64,000 nt of DNA, taken from Sphingobacteriales bacterium (GTDB lineage Bacteria; Bacteroidota; Bacteroidia; Chitinophagales; Chitinophagaceae). Position 1 is the stretch's first letter. Each line of letters opens with the position of its first letter. The notes beneath the pieces were generated by a model. That model was not told the DNA's origin and ran no database searches. It was given only the letters and a program-made list of their open reading frames with translations. Where the stretch lies: NCBI GenBank assembly GCA_004144175.1, contig SEFT01000009.1, forward strand, positions 1 to 64,000. The letters are read 5' to 3'. This document shows, in pieces, positions 1-7,347 of this stretch. The position numbers and the translations under genes were made by a program.

Positions 1-27
1 CCCCCTTTTTTGACGCTCAATTTTGTA

Positions 28-43
28 CTGTAACAAATTACAG
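28..43. promoter_or_regulatory. Inverted repeat upstream of the HTH gene (candidate operator)
   Basis: A perfect inverted repeat with arms CTGTAA and TTACAG and a CAAA loop ends four bases before the ATG of the small HTH gene at 48. Its position suggests a self-regulatory operator or a site bound by the HTH protein itself. The role is inferred from position only. Confidence 0.4.
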
Positions 44-47
44 ACAG

Positions 48-380
48 ATGAGCAATCTCACATTTGAACAAGTACCTGAAGCGTTAAGTCGGGTATTAAT
101 CGAATTATCGGAGCTAAGAAGAATTCTAACACATCAGCAACATCCCCAACTACAGCAGGATGAATTGCTGACCATCCAGCAAGCCTCATCCTTACTCAAT
201 CTTTCTGTCGCTACGATCTACGGCTTGGTTAGCCGGGCAGACATTCCACATAGCAAAAAAGGGAAAAGGCTGTATTTCAGTAAGCAAGAGCTATTGGCGT
301 GGGTATACACTGGCCGAAGAAAAACCAGTGTAGATGTGCAGGCAGAGGCAGACAAATACCTAAACAATAAACGCAGGTAG
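48..380 (+). CDS. Helix-turn-helix (excisionase/MerR-like, HTH_17) DNA-binding protein
   Basis: This 110-residue protein has a helix-turn-helix of the excisionase type at about residues 42-92: a 'LLTIQQASSLLNLS' recognition unit, then 'HSKKGKRLYFSKQELLAWV', the usual winged end of HTH_17 proteins. Residues 10-35 are helical and may dimerise. Such proteins sit next to replication or integration genes of Bacteroidota mobile elements and act as excisionase or as regulator of the Rep gene. Its stop codon directly abuts the ATG of the Rep gene, so the two are one transcript. ATG at 48 is the only plausible start. The family is clear; the exact role (excision or copy control) is inferred. Confidence 0.8.
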   Translation: MSNLTFEQVPEALSRVLIELSELRRILTHQQHPQLQQDELLTIQQASSLLNLSVATIYGLVSRADIPHSKKGKRLYFSKQELLAWVYTGRRKTSVDVQAEADKYLNNKRR

Positions 381-1442
381 ATGATGCAGTCTAATAGTTC
401 TGCCCCACACGGGCGGGGGGGTATCTATACATTAGTACAAAACGGGACAGTCATACATGAGAAACCTGCTACAATCCTGCGAGGTCAAGGCTCAGAGATA
501 AGTAGTGACAAGGTGCTAAAAGGGAGAGGTAAACGAAAACTAATCTCGCAGAAAATGTCCCTGTCTTTGGCGGATATAGCACGCGAAAAAGAAAACGATG
601 ATTGGATGAAATCGTTTTACAATACCTACCACTGCCAAAATAGGATATACAGCTTTGAAGGTCGTCTGTATGGTAACTATTGTAAGAATAGACACTGCAC
701 CCTATGCAGCAGCATCCGAAAAGCAGAAATCATAAACAGGTACTATCCCGTCCTTAGCGAGTGGAAGGAGCCCTATTTTGTTACCCTTACGATAAAGGCA
801 TGTAATTCAAAAAAGCTAAAGGATGTAATGAGAAGCGTGCTTCTTGGCTTTCAGCGAATAGTGAGCAAGTATAGAAAACGAAATCAAAGAGATAAGGGCA
901 GTCTTAGACTAGTGGGTATAAAGTCTCTGGAATGTAACTTCAATCCTCAAAGGAAAACATACAACCCGCACCTTCACCTGATAGTACAAAACAAGGAAGT
1001 AGCCGAAGTATTAGTGGCTGAATGGCTTAGCACGTCCAACAAAGGACATACATCTCCGAAAGCTCAGAACATACGGAAAGTTGATGACCTGGAGCACGAC
1101 TTAATAGAAACTATAAAATACGGCAGTAAGATATTTACCGAGCCAGATGTCGAAAAAAAGGCAAAAATTAAAAATAGCGGTGAAATTTACGCTAGAGCGC
1201 TCTACAACATTTTCAATGCCATGAAGGGACTCAGGATATTTGATCGGTTTGGCTTTGATTTACCTAAAACGAAACATAAAATGCGATTCCCTAAAGTTGT
1301 TGTTGATTATGCCGAATGGGTATTTGACCCAACTTATCAGGATTGGCTCAATACAGAAAACGAGTTAAATCTCACCGCATTTCATGCCGATCCAGCCCTA
1401 TTATACTTGTTGGAAAACAAAGTTGACAAACACCTGGAATAA
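381..1442 (+). CDS. Rolling-circle replication initiator (HUH endonuclease) Rep protein
   Basis: This 353-residue protein shows the three motifs of HUH rolling-circle Rep proteins: a 'FVTLTI' strand (about 133-138), the metal-binding 'HLHL' HUH motif (H197, H199) and a tyrosine in 'KYGSK' (Y247) suited to be the nicking residue. A Cys cluster at 101-109 ('YCKNRHCTLC') resembles the zinc-binding region of such Reps. The protein would nick one strand at an origin and drive replication or mobilisation. It starts directly after the HTH gene. The first ~45 residues include a run of seven G bases (415-421) and look poorly conserved, so a later start is possible. No relaxase, coupling protein or integrase is visible, so this may be the end of an integrated small replicon whose remainder lies to the left. 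Confidence 0.82.
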   Translation: MMQSNSSAPHGRGGIYTLVQNGTVIHEKPATILRGQGSEISSDKVLKGRGKRKLISQKMSLSLADIAREKENDDWMKSFYNTYHCQNRIYSFEGRLYGNYCKNRHCTLCSSIRKAEIINRYYPVLSEWKEPYFVTLTIKACNSKKLKDVMRSVLLGFQRIVSKYRKRNQRDKGSLRLVGIKSLECNFNPQRKTYNPHLHLIVQNKEVAEVLVAEWLSTSNKGHTSPKAQNIRKVDDLEHDLIETIKYGSKIFTEPDVEKKAKIKNSGEIYARALYNIFNAMKGLRIFDRFGFDLPKTKHKMRFPKVVVDYAEWVFDPTYQDWLNTENELNLTAFHADPALLYLLENKVDKHLE

Positions 1443-1600
1443 ATCCGTCTTTCTCTCCAGTCTATGATTCCCTATACTTTTTCACGACAACACTTCTGCC
1501 CCTTTATCTGCCTCCCTACCCCCGCCCAAACACGGATACCTTCATCCAAAACAGTATATTACCTTTATAGTCTACAATCAATTGACTACTACCGGTATAT

Positions 1601-3181
1601 ATGGCGAAGGCAAAGAAAGAAGTGGCCGAAGAAGCGCTCGAGAAGAAACTCTGGAAGGCGGCCGACAAGCTGCGCAAGAATATGGACGCTGCTGAGTACA
1701 AGCACGTAGTCCTCGGCCTCATATTCCTCAAGTATATATCCGACGCATTTGAAGAGCTGTACGATAAGCTGAAGGAAGGCAAAGGACAATACGAAGGTGC
1801 CGACCCCGAAGACAAGAACGAATACATAGCCGAAAAGGTGTTCTACGTACCACCCTCGGCACGCTGGAAGTGGATACAGGGCCGCGCCAAGCTGCCCACC
1901 ATAGGCAAGGACGTAGACGATGCGATGGATGCCATCGAGAAGGACAATACCTCGCTCCGCGGTGTGCTGCCCAAGGTATATGCACAGGAGAAGCTCGATA
2001 AGCAAAGCCTGGGCGGACTCATTGACATGGTGAGCACCTCCACCCTGGGCACCAAAGAAGCACAAAGCAAAGACCTCCTGGGGCAGGTATTCGAGTACTT
2101 CCTCGGCGAGTTTGCGCTGGCAGAGGGCAAGAAGGGCGGACAGTTCTATACCCCCGCCTGCGTGGTGCGCCTGCTGGTAGAGATGCTGGAGCCTTACGAG
2201 GGCCGCGTCTTCGACCCCTGCTGCGGCTCGGGTGGTATGTTTGTGCAGAGCGAGAAGTTTATCGAAGCCCACCAGGACCATTACAAAAAGCAGAAAGGCG
2301 CAAAGCTCAACATCGACCCCAAAGACCGCATATCCATATACGGGCAGGAAAGCAACCAGACCACCTGGCGCCTTGCCCGCATGAACCTGGCAATACGCGG
2401 TATAGATGCCAGCAATGTAAAATGGAACAACGAGGGCAGCTTCCTCAACGATGCGCATAAAGACCTGAAGGCCGACTATATCATTGCCAACCCTCCCTTT
2501 AACGACAGCGACTGGAGCGGCGACCTGCTGCAGGGCGATGCCCGCTGGAGTGTATTGGGCAATAAGCTGGTGCCGCCTGCGGGCAATGCCAACTATGCCT
2601 GGATACAGCACTTCCTCTACCACCTGTCGCCTACGGGCATGGCGGGCTTTGTACTGGCCAAGGGCTCCCTTACTACCAAAACTAATAATGAAGGCGAGAT
2701 ACGCAAGGCGCTGATAGAGAAAGACCTGATAGACTGTATTGTGAACCTGCCCACCAAGCTATTCCTAAATACGCAGATACCTGCATGCCTGTGGTTTATG
2801 CGCCGCAGCAAACAGCAGCGCAGGGGCGAGATGCTGTTTATAGATGCCCGCAACCACGGCTACCTGCTCAACCGCAAGAACCGCGACCTCTCTGACGACG
2901 ACATAAACCTGATAGCCGGCACCTACCACAACTGGCGCACCGGCGAAGGCGAGTATAATGACATACAGGGCTTCTGCAAATCTGCCACCATAGAAGAGGT
3001 GCGCAACCTGGGCTATGCCCTTACACCGGGCCGTTATATTGGCCTGGCTGACGATGAGGATGATTTCAATTTTGCAGAGCGCCTTGCAGCTTTGAAGACG
3101 CAGTTGGAAGAGCAGATGGCTGAGGAGGAGGTATTGAATAAAAGCATCAGGGAAAACTTAGCGAAAGTTCAACTACAATAA
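1601..3181 (+). CDS. hsdM: Type I restriction-modification DNA methyltransferase subunit HsdM
   Basis: This is the N6-adenine methyltransferase subunit of a type I restriction-modification enzyme (526 aa, normal length). An N-terminal HsdM helical domain (about 10-150) precedes the catalytic domain, with SAM-binding motif I 'DPCCGSGG' (205-212) and catalytic motif 'NPPF' (297-300). The C-terminal ~50 residues form a coiled coil that would contact HsdS. It is the first gene of an operon continuing through hsdS to hsdR. A 158-base spacer separates it from rep; a TACCTTTA sequence near 1560 resembles a Bacteroidota -7 box. Codon use is GC-rich, unlike the next four genes. Identity is certain. 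Confidence 0.96.
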   Translation: MAKAKKEVAEEALEKKLWKAADKLRKNMDAAEYKHVVLGLIFLKYISDAFEELYDKLKEGKGQYEGADPEDKNEYIAEKVFYVPPSARWKWIQGRAKLPTIGKDVDDAMDAIEKDNTSLRGVLPKVYAQEKLDKQSLGGLIDMVSTSTLGTKEAQSKDLLGQVFEYFLGEFALAEGKKGGQFYTPACVVRLLVEMLEPYEGRVFDPCCGSGGMFVQSEKFIEAHQDHYKKQKGAKLNIDPKDRISIYGQESNQTTWRLARMNLAIRGIDASNVKWNNEGSFLNDAHKDLKADYIIANPPFNDSDWSGDLLQGDARWSVLGNKLVPPAGNANYAWIQHFLYHLSPTGMAGFVLAKGSLTTKTNNEGEIRKALIEKDLIDCIVNLPTKLFLNTQIPACLWFMRRSKQQRRGEMLFIDARNHGYLLNRKNRDLSDDDINLIAGTYHNWRTGEGEYNDIQGFCKSATIEEVRNLGYALTPGRYIGLADDEDDFNFAERLAALKTQLEEQMAEEEVLNKSIRENLAKVQLQ

Positions 3182-3197
3182 CTAAAGACAAGAACCT

Positions 3198-4151
3198 ATG
3201 CCTTATATCTTTTTAAGAATTGCTTGGATGAAGCACTATCAGGGAGTGACTGAGGACGACATTCCCTCTGGTGCTGGTTCATATGTAGAAGTGAATAAGG
3301 ACGGAAGGGAAGTTTATAACTTTTTTCCTATTCAGGGAAAATACTACGGCTATGCGAGAATCCAAGATGGCCGAAGTTTGCACATCGAACGGATTGGCGC
3401 GAAACCCGCAGTTCCATTTATTGACAATGTAACGGTAGTTGTTTTTGCGAAGAATCCCGAAACCGGTGGCCAGTATATTGTAGGCTGGTATAAAAATGCC
3501 AAGCTCAATCGCCAGGTTCAGAAGCTAGCACATAGTACCTTTCCAAAAGGTAAAAACTATCAAATCATTGCTGATATAGCAAATAGCCACCTTATACCCG
3601 CGGATGACAGGATATATACAGTAGAAGGACCTGGTCAAACGAATGCTTGGTATGCCGAAGAATATGAAGATGCTGCTTATTTCCAAAGGCTGGAAGATTA
3701 CATGGCAGACCCTGAAGGATATATAATAAGGAAGGCACGAAAAATAGCTATTGGTCGTGCGTGGCAGCCCAATGTAGAGTTGCGGAAAAAGATTGAAGAA
3801 AAGGCGATGGAATTTGTAGAAAGCTACTATAAGGTACGCGACTACGAAGTCGATGTAGTTCACAAGGAAAACTATGGCTGGGATTTGGAGGCGACTTTGA
3901 ACAGCAAAACCTTGTTGTTAGAAGTAAAAGGTCTATCAGGGCCATTTAACGGAATAGAGTTGACGCCAAACGAATACACTAATAGTAAAACCAATAGAAA
4001 GCACTATAGAATATGTGTGGTATCGTATGCGCTCGACGACAATAAGAGGAAGCTGGAAATATTCTATTGGAGCCAAAATGAATGGATCAATAATGCCGGC
4101 AATGTATTAAAAGTAGATGAAATTACTTCAGCACGGTTTACGAAGAAATAA
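3198..4151 (+). CDS. DUF3883 domain protein (PD-(D/E)xK nuclease-like) inside the type I RM operon
   Basis: This 317-residue protein has a C-terminal DUF3883 domain (about 200-300), recognisable from 'GWDLEA' (D229) and 'LEVKG' (E242, K244). That is the D...ExK arrangement of PD-(D/E)xK nucleases, followed by the typical 'ELTPNEY'. The N-terminal ~120 residues form a separate beta-rich domain ('YIVGWYKNAKLNRQ') that I do not recognise. DUF3883 domains occur widely in restriction and defence proteins. The gene begins 16 bases after hsdM and ends 6 bases before the next gene, so it is in the operon. It is clearly more AT-rich than hsdM, which suggests it joined the operon separately. A DNA-cleaving or DNA-binding role is inferred from the motif only. 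Confidence 0.78.
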   Translation: MPYIFLRIAWMKHYQGVTEDDIPSGAGSYVEVNKDGREVYNFFPIQGKYYGYARIQDGRSLHIERIGAKPAVPFIDNVTVVVFAKNPETGGQYIVGWYKNAKLNRQVQKLAHSTFPKGKNYQIIADIANSHLIPADDRIYTVEGPGQTNAWYAEEYEDAAYFQRLEDYMADPEGYIIRKARKIAIGRAWQPNVELRKKIEEKAMEFVESYYKVRDYEVDVVHKENYGWDLEATLNSKTLLLEVKGLSGPFNGIELTPNEYTNSKTNRKHYRICVVSYALDDNKRKLEIFYWSQNEWINNAGNVLKVDEITSARFTKK

Positions 4152-4157
4152 CCCACT

Positions 4158-4427
4158 ATGGCAGAAATACATCGCAGCAGAACAATCCGTCCGTCAACAA
4201 GAGCGAAACAGTCAAGCAGTTATAAAGTGGATGTACGTTCTGTCATGGCTACTGATTCGCTGATCGTAACGATAAAACATACTAATCCTATGCAGAGAAC
4301 AAAGAAATTTTGCTTTGATGGTGCGCAACCTGTTGGACGGGACAGTATACACTTTAAAGTAAATGAATTTGGCAGCGGTTACGAAATTATATGGTACAGC
4401 GATTTAACACCACACGAAATCTGTTAA
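4158..4427 (+). CDS. Small uncharacterised protein in the type I RM operon
   Basis: This 89-residue protein matches no family I recognise. The first ~22 residues are rich in Arg/Ser/Thr and probably disordered; the rest looks like a small beta fold ('VRSVMATDSLIVTIKH', 'HFKVNEFGSGYEIIWY'). It is translated in tight sequence: 6 bases after the DUF3883 gene, and its TAA is immediately followed by the next ATG. The packing argues that it is real and made together with its neighbours, perhaps as a partner of the downstream GIY-YIG-like protein. Base composition is AT-rich like the other inserted genes. No function can be given. Confidence 0.6.
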   Translation: MAEIHRSRTIRPSTRAKQSSSYKVDVRSVMATDSLIVTIKHTNPMQRTKKFCFDGAQPVGRDSIHFKVNEFGSGYEIIWYSDLTPHEIC

Positions 4428-4952
4428 ATGCCAGCTTGGAAGAACTATAATAAACTGGAGATAAGCGGCAGCATGCTGGTGCCGGGGTTCTCTATATACC
4501 TGATGGAAGTGCAAAGGGGCGATGAACTGCCCTACTATTATGTAGGCATGACTGGCGACCCGCACTATCCTTCTGCGCGTGCCGCTTTTCATCGTATTGC
4601 CGGGCACCTGGAGCTGAGAGAAGCCTCCACACAGAACCAGCTTCATAAGGCTATGCGCGACAAGATGAATGTAACAGATGAAGACATAGCGAACTTAAGA
4701 ATAACGATGCATCATTTCCCTGTAGATGGGTTTGAAAAGTACCAGGGTGATTTGGGAACGATCAACAAAACCTGCGATGCTTACACAAGCTATAAAGCAA
4801 AGCAGCAAAAAGTAAGCAGGCTGGAAGACACTATCATATACCGGCTAAAGCAAAAGTTGGGAGCAAGAGCTCTGAATAAAACGGAAGGAGCAGACTATGA
4901 CCTGAATGGCTACCAGCAAATATTGGATGATGTTTTAAAGATTGTAAAATGA
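4428..4952 (+). CDS. GIY-YIG-like putative nuclease in the type I RM operon
   Basis: This 174-residue protein carries a plausible GIY-YIG nuclease signature. A 'SIYLMEV' strand (GIY equivalent, about 22-28) is followed by 'YYYVGMTGD' (YIG equivalent, 36-44), then Arg/His positions 'ARAAFHRIAGH' (50-60), and a late 'RLEDTII' (E133) followed by 'ALN' (N150), where the family places its catalytic Glu and Asn. It starts directly after the stop of the small gene and overlaps hsdS by four bases (ATGA), so its translation is coupled to the specificity subunit. A GIY-YIG protein within a type I RM operon is not the standard layout. The assignment is by motif reading; a structural comparison would settle it. 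Confidence 0.6.
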   Translation: MPAWKNYNKLEISGSMLVPGFSIYLMEVQRGDELPYYYVGMTGDPHYPSARAAFHRIAGHLELREASTQNQLHKAMRDKMNVTDEDIANLRITMHHFPVDGFEKYQGDLGTINKTCDAYTSYKAKQQKVSRLEDTIIYRLKQKLGARALNKTEGADYDLNGYQQILDDVLKIVK

Positions 4953-6142
4953 TTGGGTGGAAAGAGTATAAGTTAAAAGATTTAGTTACCCGCATAACGA
5001 AAGGAACCACACCTTCTACCCTTGGAGGGAGATTTCTTGACAACGGAATAAACTTTATAAAGTCCGAAGCCGTAAGTTATGATGGACGAATTGATAAATC
5101 ATGTTTTGTATTTATAGATGAGGAGACACATCAAAAGCTAAAACGGTCACAACTTGAAAAGGATGACATACTTTTCTCTATGGCGGGCATCTTCTTAGGT
5201 AAGAATGCTCTTGTTACAGAAGATCTGCTGCCTGCGAACACAAACCAAGCATTGGCAATCATTAGGCTAAATCAACAAAAAGCATTACCAAAGTATGTTC
5301 ACTACTTCTTAAGACAACCTTCGGTTATTGATTTGGTCAATAATATGTCAGGACAATCCGCTCAACCGAATATTAATATGGAGGAAATCGGAAGTATAGA
5401 TGTTCGATTGCCATCTCCAGCCGAACAGCAAGCCATAGCCTCCATACTCTCCAGCCTTGATGATAAAATAGACCTGCTGCACCGGCAGAACAAAACACTA
5501 GAGCAACTCGCCGAAACGCTTTTCAGGCGGTGGTTTGTAGAGGAGGCGGAGGAGGGATGGGAGGAGAAAAGCCTGTACGATGCAATAAAATTAGTCGGCG
5601 GCGGCACTCCAAAAACATCGATTCCAGAGTATTGGGACGGAAACATAAATTGGCTGGCAGGTGGAGATATTGCTACTAATCACAAGAGCTTTATAATAAC
5701 CGCACAAAAGAATATTACAGAAGAGGGGTTAAGTAGCAGCTCTGCTAAATTACTACCCAAGTATGCAACTGTCATTTCAGCCAGAGGGACGGTAGGCAAG
5801 TATTGTCTACTATCTCAGCCTATGGCTTTTAGCCAATCAAATTATGGGATATTGCCGACGTATAAAAACTGTTACTTCTTTACATATTTATTAGTAGCCC
5901 ATTCTGTTGACGAACTACAAGCTGCGGCATACGGAAGCGTATTCGACACCATTACAACAGACACGTTTAAGGAACAGAAGGTGCGGTTACCATCGGAAGA
6001 AGTAATTCTGAACTTTGAACATACAGTTGCAATTTACTTTCATAAAATGCTTCACAATCAAAACCAAATCCGCACCCTCACCCAATTACGCGATACGTTG
6101 CTGCCCAAGCTGATGAGCGGAGAGGTGCGGGTGAAAATGTAA
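4949..6142 (+). CDS. hsdS: Type I restriction-modification specificity subunit HsdS
   Basis: HsdS (397 aa) recognises the bipartite target of the enzyme. Two target-recognition domains (about 1-150 and 208-340) are each followed by a conserved helical spacer: 'LPSPAEQQAIASILSSLDD' with the 'KIDLLHRQNKTLEQLAETLF' helix after the first, and 'QIRTLTQLRDTLLPKLMSG' at the end. The recognition domains are AT-rich whereas the spacers are GC-rich like hsdM and hsdR, as expected if TRDs are exchanged by recombination at conserved spacers. The start codon overlaps the preceding stop (ATGA). Both half-subunits appear complete. The target sequence cannot be predicted by eye. Confidence 0.95.
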   Translation: MIGWKEYKLKDLVTRITKGTTPSTLGGRFLDNGINFIKSEAVSYDGRIDKSCFVFIDEETHQKLKRSQLEKDDILFSMAGIFLGKNALVTEDLLPANTNQALAIIRLNQQKALPKYVHYFLRQPSVIDLVNNMSGQSAQPNINMEEIGSIDVRLPSPAEQQAIASILSSLDDKIDLLHRQNKTLEQLAETLFRRWFVEEAEEGWEEKSLYDAIKLVGGGTPKTSIPEYWDGNINWLAGGDIATNHKSFIITAQKNITEEGLSSSSAKLLPKYATVISARGTVGKYCLLSQPMAFSQSNYGILPTYKNCYFFTYLLVAHSVDELQAAAYGSVFDTITTDTFKEQKVRLPSEEVILNFEHTVAIYFHKMLHNQNQIRTLTQLRDTLLPKLMSGEVRVKM

Positions 6143-6152
6143 AAACAAAACT

Positions 6153-6935
6153 ATGCGATCCATATGTGAGAGAATGAAATTCGAAACGATGGCTTTCTGG
6201 TATTACCTATCTGACGTTTTCAAGTACAGAATAAATGCGTCCGAGATAGGTATCACAAACCATCTAGTTTACGTAATAACCTCGTTTTATGGAGGCCGGC
6301 TACCCGGCCTAGAAGTATACGCATGGAACGCTCCGTATGAACCCACACGTGGTGCTGATATCGATCTATTTATTCAACTTCCCAATGGTCGGTATCGATG
6401 GTTTATGCTGCAGGCGAAAGTTTTGGACTACAATGGGAAGTATAAAGATATTGAACACTGGGCTCCTGATGCACAGTACCGGAAGCTTATTACGTGGGCA
6501 TCGGCCGTCGCCGCAACACCGTATTACCTTTTATATAACGGCTACACAATAAATAGCGGCACTGGCAGCGATGATTTGGGTTTATCCTGCGTTCACGCCC
6601 GAAGAATTGAACGCCTCCGCCACCAACAAAGTCGGATGGCCGTTATTCCTCACGGAATGTCTATTCTTACATTTGATATGTTGTTCAGGGAAAACATGTT
6701 TCCTTTTTACTATCTTTTTTGTAGGACGCCTTCACGTTTTTTCCATTCCATAAGAATGGAACTAGATGGAACTGATATTTATCGCGGCTACCCGTATATC
6801 AGAGTCGACGGTTCGGAAGAACCACCAACCGACGATGGCGGTGCAAAGCCTTCATCGGATGTTAATGACAGTGGAATTTATTCGAGGTATCGCATATTAG
6901 TCCCTTTCGACAAAAACTCAAATCTTAATTCATGA
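6153..6935 (+). CDS. DUF6615-like putative PD-(D/E)xK nuclease
   Basis: This 260-residue protein resembles DUF6615 in its N-terminal half: an early acidic helix ('SEIGITNHLVY', E31), 'RGADIDLFI' (D69/D71) and 'FMLQAKVL' (Q87-A-K89). This is the spacing of a PD-(D/E)xK core with Gln in place of the usual Glu. The C-terminal ~60 residues are polar and probably flexible. It lies 10 bases after hsdS and overlaps the P-loop gene by four bases (ATGA), so the two are probably a functional pair. ATGs at codons 8 and 13 are alternative starts. Composition is AT-rich. The DUF6615 match is from memory of its motif; the biochemical role is unknown. Confidence 0.55.
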   Translation: MRSICERMKFETMAFWYYLSDVFKYRINASEIGITNHLVYVITSFYGGRLPGLEVYAWNAPYEPTRGADIDLFIQLPNGRYRWFMLQAKVLDYNGKYKDIEHWAPDAQYRKLITWASAVAATPYYLLYNGYTINSGTGSDDLGLSCVHARRIERLRHQQSRMAVIPHGMSILTFDMLFRENMFPFYYLFCRTPSRFFHSIRMELDGTDIYRGYPYIRVDGSEEPPTDDGGAKPSSDVNDSGIYSRYRILVPFDKNSNLNS

Positions 6936-7342
6936 AAGTTATAGGACTAAGCGGAAGGGCGGGTTGCGGAAAGACTCTGACTTTGAACATAGTATACCAC
7001 GAATTGAAGAAAAGGGGCTATGAACCAGTTTCTGGTATGTTGGCAGATCTTAACAATGGTGACTTCCTTGATATTTTATATAATGGAATACAGACTATCG
7101 GTATCGTAACGCAAGGCGACTGGCCAGCTGGACCTTACAGTCTGCATGGATATCTGGAAAGGCTCAGAGCAAATGGATGCTTTAAGGCAATCTGCGCTTG
7201 CAGAACCAAGGGCGGTACCAAGAACTCTGTCAAACAGTATCCTGACCATACTATTCTGCGAAAAACGATTGTAGAAGGTACTGTTGAAGATGAAAATATT
7301 GCAAACCGTCACGACTTAAGTTTAATTTTGGAAAAGGCCTGA
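6932..7342 (+). CDS. Small P-loop NTPase-like protein in the type I RM operon
   Basis: This 136-residue protein opens with a clear nucleotide-binding P-loop, 'GRAGCGKT' (residues 8-15), after a hydrophobic strand. That arrangement is found in nucleoside/nucleotide kinases and small ATPases. A later strand 'TIGIVTQGDW' could supply a Walker-B-like Asp. It is shorter than standard kinases and no lid region is obvious. It overlaps the DUF6615-like gene (ATGA) and ends five bases before hsdR, so it is the last inserted gene before the motor subunit. It may be an NTP-dependent switch or partner of the preceding putative nuclease; that is inference. Confidence 0.6.
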   Translation: MKVIGLSGRAGCGKTLTLNIVYHELKKRGYEPVSGMLADLNNGDFLDILYNGIQTIGIVTQGDWPAGPYSLHGYLERLRANGCFKAICACRTKGGTKNSVKQYPDHTILRKTIVEGTVEDENIANRHDLSLILEKA

Positions 7343-7347
7343 CTTTT

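Noticed and set aside
415-421. Run of seven G in the 5' end of rep, possible phase-variation tract
   Set aside because: Short for slipped-strand switching, and the true start of rep may be downstream; only one copy is seen.
1589-2623. Long open frame (344 codons) on the minus strand
   Set aside because: It is antisense to hsdM, whose motifs are intact; the frame is a by-product of GC-rich codon bias.
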